DNA of 19,919 nt, from positions 1-19,919 of the forward strand of contig CAAEPH010000054.1 in NCBI GenBank assembly GCA_900757865.1, written 5' to 3'. Under the pieces are notes generated by a model. It searched no databases and had not been told where the DNA came from. It was given only the letters and a program-made list of their open reading frames with translations. The stretch's first letter is position 1; each line of letters begins with the position of its first letter. The position numbers and the translations under genes were made by a program. This document shows, in pieces, positions 7,822 through 13,766 of this stretch. Source of the stretch: an uncultured Sutterella sp. (GTDB lineage Bacteria > Pseudomonadota > Gammaproteobacteria > Burkholderiales > Burkholderiaceae_F).

Positions 7822-8286
7822 TTAGAAGAACTGAGGCCAAACCGGAACCTGAAAGCCCAGTCCATACACAAAGACGCCCCAACACACGGCACAGAGCACC
7901 ACGATGAGAATCCCCACTTCTTTTCGACGCGCCAAGGGTGACGCGAGCGAGGCGACCGCCACCATCAGCGCAATCGCAATCATGAGTCCCAGGCTCAATA
8001 GCGCCAACGCAAAACAGGCCACCCCACCGAGCACAAAAAAGAGTACCCCCCAGTGCACAGGCTCCAAGCGTGTGCCACTCGTTGCGCGAGGCGTTACAAA
8101 GAGGGCTCGTAGCGCGATCGCCACGCCCAACAAAATCAGTCCCGTGCCTAAAATGGTGGGGAAATAAGCGGGCCCCATCCGCGAGAGCGTTCCTAAACGA
8201 TTCTCTTGAGCGACAACCACAGCGCCCAAACCAAGGAGCGCAAATAAAATGCCTGCCCAAAAATCTTTTTCGTGTTTAATCTGCAT
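7822..8286 (-). CDS. tctB: Tripartite tricarboxylate transporter small subunit, TctB family
   Basis: A 154-residue membrane protein with four hydrophobic stretches: about residues 10-27, 38-62, 76-115 (probably two joined) and 124-147. This matches the four-helix TctB subunit that partners TctA. The N-terminus MQIKHEKDFWAGILFALLG is typical of the family. The ribosome-binding stretch GAGAGAAAGG sits only about 3 nt from the ATG, which is tight. It lies 12 nt upstream of tctA and 120 nt downstream of tctC, with a hairpin in the latter gap. Assignment rests on size, topology and position, because TctB sequences are poorly conserved. Confidence 0.9.
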   Translation of the reverse strand: MQIKHEKDFWAGILFALLGLGAVVVAQENRLGTLSRMGPAYFPTILGTGLILLGVAIALRALFVTPRATSGTRLEPVHWGVLFFVLGGVACFALALLSLGLMIAIALMVAVASLASPLARRKEVGILIVVLCAVCWGVFVYGLGFQVPVWPQFF

Positions 8287-8348
8287 AAACCTTTCTCTCT
8301 ACGTTGACTCGGATGTGGCACAACCCAGTAGTAGCGTCGTGTAACAAG

Positions 8349-8371
8349 AGACCCCGTGAATCACGGGGTCT
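8349..8371 (-). promoter_or_regulatory. Intercistronic hairpin between tctC and tctB
   Basis: AGACCCCGTG (8349-8358) and CACGGGGTCT (8362-8371) form a perfect 10-bp stem with a 3-nt loop. On the minus strand it is followed by CTTGTTAC, a poor T-tract. It could act as a leaky terminator or 3'-end stabiliser giving more binding protein than permease. Confidence 0.6.
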
Positions 8372-8406
8372 TCTCCAAGAACGAGTCGCTTCAGAAGGAG
8401 GGAATA

Positions 8407-9411
8407 CTAATCCACTTTAGCGCCCGAAATTTTCACCAACTTGGCGTATTTTTCACTTTCTCGCGCTATCAGCGCTGCAAATTCCGCCGACGTGGTCGGT
8501 GAGACCATCCCACCCAACTTCGCCAATCGCGCCTTTAAATCGTCAGACTGTAGCGCTTTCACAAGAACCTTATTGAGGCCCTCAACCACATCGTCAGGCG
8601 TTGAAGCGGGAACAAATAGGCCGTACCAGGTGGAGATATCGAAATTTTTGACACCCGCCTCTTCCATGGTGGGCACGTTTGGCAGACTCGGCGTACGTAC
8701 GGTCGTCGTCACCGCCAGGGCCACCAGTTTGCCAGCTTCAATATTGGGTAAGCAGCTCGCCAAATTATCAAAAATCAGATCGGTTTGACCCGCCAAGACG
8801 GACATACGGGCTTGGGCTGCCCCGTTGAAAGGCACGTGCACCATATCAATGCCTTCAGCATTCTTGAGCCATTCGCCTGACATGTGTCCTGCCGAGCCAT
8901 TGCCACCCGAGGCGTAATTGAGCTCACCCTTGTGTGCACGCGCATACGCGATCAAATCGGCCACCGACTTCACCCCTGTCTTTTCCACAAACGCAGGCGT
9001 CACCACCAACACGTTGGGCACGTGAGCAATCAGTGTGAGCGGTTTGAAATCCTTCACCGGATCGTAGGGCAATGAACTAAACAAATGCGGATTAATGGCA
9101 TGGGTGGCCACGGCACCCACCACCCAGGTATAACCGTCACCGGGTTGACGGGCCACGTACCCCATGCCCACGCCACCACCAGCGCCGGGACGATTTTCGA
9201 CAATCACAGTACCCAAGGCTGCTTGAACCGTCTCGGCAATGGCACGTGCGGACACGTCAAGCGGACCTCCCGGCGGATACGGCACAACTAAATGAATAGG
9301 ATGACTACCTTCCCCGTGAGGGAGCGCTGCGTGAGCACTCAGCGGGAGGCCTGTTGCCAATCCGAGGGACACCAGCCCCATGGCGTTTAATAACGCACGT
9401 CGTTGAATCAT
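8407..9411 (-). CDS. tctC: Tripartite tricarboxylate transporter substrate-binding protein (TctC/Bug family)
   Basis: A 334-residue periplasmic solute receptor. The start at 9411 is chosen because AAGGA precedes it by 8 nt and the protein then opens with a signal peptide: MIQRRALLNAMG, a hydrophobic core, then LSAHA at about residue 28. The twin arginine could permit Tat export. Mature signatures are IHLVVPYPPGGPLDVSARA, VIVENRPGAGGGVG and LNYASGGNGSAGHMSGEW, all standard for Bug receptors, which bind carboxylates through backbone contacts in a deep cleft. The longer frame to 9501 would add 30 residues ahead of the signal peptide and runs over the presumed promoter. First gene of tctC-tctB-tctA. 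Confidence 0.93.
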   Translation of the reverse strand: MIQRRALLNAMGLVSLGLATGLPLSAHAALPHGEGSHPIHLVVPYPPGGPLDVSARAIAETVQAALGTVIVENRPGAGGGVGMGYVARQPGDGYTWVVGAVATHAINPHLFSSLPYDPVKDFKPLTLIAHVPNVLVVTPAFVEKTGVKSVADLIAYARAHKGELNYASGGNGSAGHMSGEWLKNAEGIDMVHVPFNGAAQARMSVLAGQTDLIFDNLASCLPNIEAGKLVALAVTTTVRTPSLPNVPTMEEAGVKNFDISTWYGLFVPASTPDDVVEGLNKVLVKALQSDDLKARLAKLGGMVSPTTSAEFAALIARESEKYAKLVKISGAKVD

Positions 9412-9450
9412 GTTGACCGTCCTTTTTGTTTTTGAAATAGCACTCTGAAA

Positions 9451-9483
9451 AATATCGAGCGTGATATGTTCAATTTCAACATA
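9451..9483 (-). promoter_or_regulatory. Candidate tctC promoter with overlapping palindrome
   Basis: On the minus strand TTGAAA (9479-9474), 17 bp, then GATATT (9456-9451) gives a plausible promoter ending about 40 nt before the tctC ATG. A perfect 6-bp inverted repeat, TATGTT (9465-9470) and AACATA (9478-9483), overlaps the -35 and spacer, where a repressor could act. Confidence 0.45.
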
Positions 9484-9504
9484 CCTCACCGAGAATTGCA
9501 AAAT

Positions 9505-9591
9505 AAGGCATATCGCTTAGGCGAAATAAAAACGGTTATTTTTCAAACCCTTACCCAAACCCTAAACACTTTCTCCTAAGCGATATGTCTT
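9505..9591. repeat. Long inverted repeat upstream of the tct operon
   Basis: Two 22-bp arms (9505-9526 and 9570-9591) match inverted at 20 of 22 positions, with the core CATATCGCTTAGG identical. The 43-bp centre holds two direct copies of CAAACCCT (9544-9551, 9556-9563) with a 12-bp period. It lies about 95-180 bp upstream of the tctC start, between divergent tctC and the phosphodiesterase gene. It fits paired operators with looping, or the ends of a tiny mobile element. Confidence 0.65.
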
Positions 9592-9831
9592 GGGCGATGT
9601 GTGGTTTTTTCCCAAAAAATCGCCTCATTGCGCCGGCGAACACCCTTTCGCCCGAAACGCCATACGATGTTTAGCCCCAAAAGCACCTCATCGAAGCGAT
9701 CTTAAGCTCAAGATTCAACGCTCACCGAGTGATATACTCACCTCACAATCTGTGATGATCCTGAGGCACACCACCATAGCTTGTGCTCAAGCGTCTCTGG
9801 CGTTACCTCGCTGACTGGAGTCTTTTTTCCT
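9592..9831. other. Remainder of the tctC / phosphodiesterase gap
   Basis: No gene is seen. GGCGAT (9593-9598) and ATCGCC (9619-9624) could close a hairpin whose interior pairs T6 with A6. An extended -10, TG-A-TATACT (9730-9738), is a plausible promoter for the phosphodiesterase gene. Just after it, TCACA-ATC-TGTGA and outer CCTCA/TGAGG form a nested hairpin near the presumed transcription start. Confidence 0.45.
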
Positions 9832-10614
9832 ATGCCTATTCAGACTCAATGGCCATTTGCCAAAATCGTTGCTCACCGTGGCGCGGGTACCATGGCCCCC
9901 GAAAACACTTTAGCGGGCTTTCGCGTGGGGCTTCAACATGGCTACCATGCCTTCGAAACCGACGCCATGCTCACCAAAGATGGTCAAGCTATTTTGATGC
10001 ATGATCCGCGGTTTGGTCGCATCATCCGTGACACGCGTAGCGTCCCAGAGCTCACCTTTGCTGAAATTCGCAACTTGGATGCCGGCAGCTGGTACAGCCC
10101 TTTCTATGCCGGGGAACCGCCAATGGGTTTTGAGACCGCCGTGCACTGGTGTCAGGCCAACCGTGTGTGGCTCAACATCGAAATCAAGCCCGGTTTAGGC
10201 GATGAGCTTGAAACGGGACGAGAAGTGGGTCGCCTCACCTCGCGCTACTACCAAGATCTGATCCGCGATGGCGGTGCCACACAACAAGGTATTGTCCCGA
10301 GCGTGCCTCTTTTCTCTTCGTTTAAGGTCGATGCACTGCGTGGCGCCAAGGAAACCGCACCCAACATTCCTCGTGGACTGCTGGTGGATGAAATGCCTGA
10401 AAATTGGCGTGAACTCCTCGCTGAGCTCGATTGCGTGGCCTTGCACTGCAACCATAAACGCCTCACGCAAGAGCTTCTTGACGAAGTCCATGAGCTTGGC
10501 TACTGGATCTTTTGCTATACAGTCAACGATCCCAAGCGCGTGAACGAACTCTTACGTATGGGGGTTGACGCCATGTGTACCGATCGCCTCGACTTGGTTC
10601 GTCCGATCGTCTGA
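9832..10614 (+). CDS. Glycerophosphodiester phosphodiesterase (UgpQ-like, cytoplasmic)
   Basis: A 260-residue GDPD TIM-barrel protein. The catalytic signature opens the protein: VAHRGAGTMAPENTLAGF (His-Arg-Gly and Pro-Glu-Asn-Thr), then FETDAMLTKDG with the metal-binding Glu and Asp, then LMHD with the second His. LNIEIKPG follows later, and the C-terminal VNDPKRVNELLRMGVDAMCTDR is typical of UgpQ. It hydrolyses glycerophosphodiesters to glycerol-3-phosphate and an alcohol. There is no signal peptide, so it acts in the cytoplasm. ATG 9832 is preferred over upstream starts because GGAG lies 11 nt before it and the fold begins at once. It stands alone; no glycerol-phosphate transporter is adjacent. 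Confidence 0.92.
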   Translation: MPIQTQWPFAKIVAHRGAGTMAPENTLAGFRVGLQHGYHAFETDAMLTKDGQAILMHDPRFGRIIRDTRSVPELTFAEIRNLDAGSWYSPFYAGEPPMGFETAVHWCQANRVWLNIEIKPGLGDELETGREVGRLTSRYYQDLIRDGGATQQGIVPSVPLFSSFKVDALRGAKETAPNIPRGLLVDEMPENWRELLAELDCVALHCNHKRLTQELLDEVHELGYWIFCYTVNDPKRVNELLRMGVDAMCTDRLDLVRPIV

Positions 10615-10808
10615 AATTGTGCAAAGAAGGTTGGATTTTTGATGAAGTAGTAAGGAAAAAGAAAGAACTTTTCCGAATATTAAACCTTCCTGTCCCAAGT
10701 TCAGAGCAGATCGTGAAGATGGAAGATTCACAAGAGGAGTATGACGAACTTGAGGGTATTGATCCGATTGTGTCTGCACTCGAGGAATCTGACCAAATAG
10801 ATCTATAA
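10575..10808 (+). pseudogene. ORF remnant of unknown family after the phosphodiesterase gene
   Basis: A 77-codon frame beginning at GTG inside the phosphodiesterase gene. The first 12 codons only re-read that gene in another frame; the protein-like part starts about 10611. It is rich in Lys then in Asp and Glu (RKKKELFRILNLPVP, then an acidic tail), and its DNA is more AT-rich than its neighbours. No ribosome-binding site supports the start. It looks like the 3' end of a foreign gene fused to the end of the phosphodiesterase gene. I do not recognise the family. A real small gene is less likely but not excluded. Confidence 0.4.
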
Positions 10809-10812
10809 AGCA

Positions 10813-10844
10813 ATCCCCCTGATCATCCTAATGGTCAGAGGGAT
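10813..10844. terminator. Hairpin after the ORF remnant
   Basis: Positions 10813-10825 and 10832-10844 pair at 12 of 13 positions (one mismatch, one G-U). No T-tract follows on the plus strand, so it is a weak terminator candidate or part of an element end. Confidence 0.35.
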
Positions 10845-10919
10845 CTGTGAATCGATAATGGTTACGTAAAATCGCTCGCAATTTTGGGATCGTCTAAACG
10901 CGAACGTGACCTACCCAAC

Positions 10920-10967
10920 AAAAAGGCTAACGGAATCTCAAAAAGATCAGCTCGTTAGCCTTTTTTT
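10920..10967. terminator. Bidirectional rho-independent terminator, mainly for fnr
   Basis: AAAAAGGCTAACG (10920-10932) and CGTTAGCCTTTTT (10953-10965) are perfect complements, with T runs on both strands. It lies 35 nt after the fnr stop on the minus strand and also ends plus-strand transcription from the left. Confidence 0.85.
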
Positions 10968-11001
10968 CGTAGGCCTTCGATGGCCTATTCGTGACAGCGT
11001 C

Positions 11002-11793
11002 TCACTGGTTGAGCGGTTTTATCGAGATGACACGATCCGCAAATCCCGTCTTTTCAGGGTTAGGCGCATCGCGATCCAAATTGACCGCTGAAACAATTGC
11101 ACGCAACCCTTCAGGGTCAAAAATGCGAACGTGCTTTTGGTTCACTTCGATCAAACCGTCGTGTGAGAAGCGTGACAGCACACGGCTGACGGTTTCTAAC
11201 TTGAGGCCTAAGTAGGAACCAATTTCGGCGCGGGTCATACGAAGCACAAATTCGCTACGCGAATAGCCGCGATTTTCAAATCGCTGACTGAGCGTCAACA
11301 AAAAGGCAGCGAGGCGCTCCTCGGCATGCATACTGCCGAGCAACAACATCACACCGTGCTGGCGCACGATTTCACGCGAGAGCATTTTCTGGAAATGCAC
11401 GCCCATGGCTCGTAAACTCGTCGTCGCGTCTTCCATTCGAGAATAAGGAATAACGCACACTTCGGTATCTTCGAGGGCCATCACATCACACGAATACACC
11501 CCACTCGAAATACCATCAAGCCCAATCATTTCGCCGGCCATAAAGAAATTGGTCACCTGCTCACGACCGTCACTGCTCATGACGGTACTCTTCAGAAAAC
11601 CCAAACGTACCGCATACAAATTGTCAAAATAATCTCCTGCGCGGTACAACACCTCCCCACGGCGAATACGCCGACGCGATGCTACCAATTCCTCAAGTTT
11701 CTCCACCTCTTTTAGTGTGAGCCCCATTGGTAAACATACTTCCCTAAGGTTGCAGTTAGAGCAAGCAACACGAAGCGAAGACACATTCATCAT
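11002..11793 (-). CDS. fnr: Oxygen-sensing transcriptional regulator FNR (Crp/Fnr family)
   Basis: A 263-residue regulator, collinear with E. coli FNR. The [4Fe-4S] ligands are C11, C14 and C20 (C-x2-C-x5-C) plus C113 in TEVCVIP, 93 residues after C20 exactly as in E. coli. A cyclic-nucleotide-binding-like barrel precedes the dimer helix, and the helix-turn-helix reads AEIGSYLGLKLETVSRVLSRF, with the Glu, Ser and Arg that read TTGAT-N4-ATCAA. It should dimerise and activate genes without oxygen. The start is ambiguous: two consecutive ATG codons follow AAGGA directly, with GGAG 9 nt before the first. Divergent from hemN, with candidate self-binding sites in the shared gap. Confidence 0.94.
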   Translation of the reverse strand: MMNVSSLRVACSNCNLREVCLPMGLTLKEVEKLEELVASRRRIRRGEVLYRAGDYFDNLYAVRLGFLKSTVMSSDGREQVTNFFMAGEMIGLDGISSGVYSCDVMALEDTEVCVIPYSRMEDATTSLRAMGVHFQKMLSREIVRQHGVMLLLGSMHAEERLAAFLLTLSQRFENRGYSRSEFVLRMTRAEIGSYLGLKLETVSRVLSRFSHDGLIEVNQKHVRIFDPEGLRAIVSAVNLDRDAPNPEKTGFADRVISIKPLNQ

Positions 11794-11904
11794 TCCTTTC
11801 TTCTCCCAACTTGTGTGGACTGATTGACGTGGTGATTGGTCACCTGACTACGCACGTCCTCGATCCTTACGACCTTCCTTATTTTTATTAGGGTGACTGA
11901 AGGC

Positions 11905-11918
11905 TTGATATGTTACAA
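11905..11918 (-). promoter_or_regulatory. FNR-like box upstream of fnr
   Basis: On the minus strand TTGTAACATATCAA matches TTGAT-N4-ATCAA at eight of ten fixed positions. Its centre lies about 118 bp before the fnr start. It would fit autoregulation. Confidence 0.4.
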
Positions 11919-12041
11919 AGACGTTCGACGTAATAATATTGCAGTAATATGAGGTCAATAAACTCTCTTATGTATGTAGAGAACTCGATGATCAAAGACC
12001 CCGAAAGAACTGTTTTGTTAGTTTACCGAAGTCTATGATGT

Positions 12042-12055
12042 TTGACTAGTATCAA
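12042..12055 (+). promoter_or_regulatory. FNR box upstream of hemN
   Basis: TTGACTAGTATCAA matches the FNR consensus TTGAT-N4-ATCAA at nine of ten fixed positions. It is centred about 76 bp before the hemN ATG. A class II site (centre at -41.5) would put the start near 12090, leaving a leader of about 35 nt. No strong -10 is visible there, as is common for activator-dependent promoters. Confidence 0.7.
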
Positions 12056-12124
12056 ACAATCATTATCTTCATTCTCAGTTTTCTACAGAAGTTTAATCAT
12101 AGTCACAGTCCAAGGAAAAAACAG

Positions 12125-13525
12125 ATGACGAATCCTGCTACCAGTGGTGTTGAACTGCCCGATATGGACCTCCTGCGCAAGTTCGACGTGCCTGCCCCAC
12201 GCTACACGTCGTATCCGACGGCGGATCGCTTCCATACCGAGTTTGGTGTTGAGGACTACGAAAAAGCCCTTGCTTCAAGAGCCGATGCTAAGCATCCCGC
12301 CCCGCTCTCGCTCTATGTGCATGTCCCTTTCTGTAACGACATCTGTTACTACTGTGGATGCAACAAGATCATTACTCGCGATCACTCCCGGAGCGCTGAA
12401 TACATTGACGTGCTGGGTCAAGAAGCGCAGATGGTAAAAGACCGTCTCACGGGCTCGCAAGAACTCGAACAGCTCCACTTTGGGGGTGGCACACCCACGT
12501 ACTTGAGCAACGACGAAATGTCGCGCTTGATGCACGAGCTCACCTCTCGCTTCCCACTGGCTAAAGGTGGTGAATTTTCGATTGAAGTGGATCCTCGCAC
12601 GTGCAATCCCGATAAGGTGGCCCATCTCCATAGCCTCGGGTTGAATCGCATGTCGCTTGGCGTGCAAGACTTTAACCCTGATGTGCAAAAAGCCGTCAAC
12701 CGCATTCAGCCCTTTGAGATGACCAAAGCCACGATCGAAGCGGCGCGTGCCAACGGCTTTGAATCTGTCAACATCGACCTCATCTATGGGCTACCGAAGC
12801 AAACCCGAGAAACCTTTGCGAAGACGATCGATCAGGTGCTCGAGATTTCGCCCGATCGCATTGCGCTTTATCACTATGCGCACTTGCCCAATCACTTCAA
12901 GAGCCAACGTCGTATTCTGCCAGCTGATTTGCCGAGCACCGTGGAAAAAGTCAACATCATGTTTGATGCCATCACGCGCTTGACCTCCAACGGTTATCGC
13001 TACATCGGGATGGACCACTTTGCCAAAGAAAACGATGAACTCTCGATTGCGCAACGCGAAGGAACCTTGCAGCGCAACTTCCAAGGCTACTCCACCAAGG
13101 CCGAATGTGACATGGTCGCTTTAGGCGTTTCGGCCATCTCGAAGATCGACCGTGCCTACGCGTGCAACCCTCGTGAACTCGAGGACTACTACGCCGCCAT
13201 TCGCGCAGGGCATTTAGCCACCAACCGTGGCTACTGGCTCAACGACGATGACGAAATGCGTCGCTATGTCATCATGACCATCATGTGCAACTTTGAATTG
13301 CGCAAACGCGATGTGGAAGAACGCTTTGGCATCAACTTCGACGAAACCTTTGCCTACGAATGGAGCAAGATGAAGCCCTATGTCAAGCATGAGCTCGTCG
13401 AACTCTACGACGATCGCCTCGTTGTGAGCGCCAAGGGCAAGATCTTCGTTCGCGCAGTCGCCATGCAGTTTGACCGCTATTTACGTGAATCGACTCGCGC
13501 GGGCGGTTACTCACGTATTGCTTAA
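12125..13525 (+). CDS. hemN: Oxygen-independent coproporphyrinogen III oxidase (radical SAM)
   Basis: A 466-residue cytoplasmic enzyme that decarboxylates coproporphyrinogen III to protoporphyrinogen IX without oxygen, using S-adenosylmethionine. The radical-SAM cluster motif CNDICYYCGC gives C70, C74, C77 and C79, the CX3CX2CXC form that separates true HemN from the haem chaperone HemW. GGGTPTYL and the LPKQT segment follow, and the C-terminal HemN domain is intact. The N-terminal RYTSYPTA is also HemN-specific. AAGGA lies about 10 nt before the ATG. Followed by a strong terminator, so monocistronic. An FNR box upstream predicts anaerobic induction by the divergent fnr product. Confidence 0.97.
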   Translation: MTNPATSGVELPDMDLLRKFDVPAPRYTSYPTADRFHTEFGVEDYEKALASRADAKHPAPLSLYVHVPFCNDICYYCGCNKIITRDHSRSAEYIDVLGQEAQMVKDRLTGSQELEQLHFGGGTPTYLSNDEMSRLMHELTSRFPLAKGGEFSIEVDPRTCNPDKVAHLHSLGLNRMSLGVQDFNPDVQKAVNRIQPFEMTKATIEAARANGFESVNIDLIYGLPKQTRETFAKTIDQVLEISPDRIALYHYAHLPNHFKSQRRILPADLPSTVEKVNIMFDAITRLTSNGYRYIGMDHFAKENDELSIAQREGTLQRNFQGYSTKAECDMVALGVSAISKIDRAYACNPRELEDYYAAIRAGHLATNRGYWLNDDDEMRRYVIMTIMCNFELRKRDVEERFGINFDETFAYEWSKMKPYVKHELVELYDDRLVVSAKGKIFVRAVAMQFDRYLRESTRAGGYSRIA

Positions 13526-13546
13526 GCGAATCGTCTTTTCCTACGA

Positions 13547-13580
13547 GCCCACCGTTTCTTAAATAGCGGTGGGCTTTTTT
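13547..13580 (+). terminator. Rho-independent terminator after hemN
   Basis: GCCCACCG (13547-13554) and CGGTGGGC (13567-13574) form the stem, and six T follow (13575-13580). Confidence 0.9.
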
Positions 13581-13606
13581 GGGTATTTTCCCTTAGTCAA
13601 GATCGC

Positions 13607-13620
13607 TTTAGCGCTAAAAT
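13607..13620 (+). promoter_or_regulatory. Palindrome and -10-like element upstream of alaS
   Basis: TTTAGCGCTAAA (13607-13618) is a perfect 12-bp palindrome overlapping TAAAAT (13615-13620), a good -10 match. A consensus TTGACA lies further down (13669-13674) but has no matching -10 at normal spacing. E. coli AlaRS represses its own gene at a palindrome, so autoregulation is possible. Confidence 0.35.
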
Positions 13621-13766
13621 AGCCCTTTCATTGATCACTACTAGACGCCATCGTCATCCCCCGTCTGTGTTGACAGCACGGCACTCTAGTGTGAGACCCA
13701 ATTATTACACCCTGGCCCCGACTCTCAGCACGGTCTCGAGGCTAGTAACCATTGAATAGAGACATC

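Noticed and set aside
7523..8260. 245-codon minus-strand frame across tctB and tctA
   Set aside because: Gly-, Arg- and Cys-rich translation with no domain; a shadow of the two real transporter genes.
9412..9501. 30-residue extension of TctC
   Set aside because: It would place charged sequence before the signal peptide and overlap the promoter and palindrome; AAGGA supports the start at 9411.
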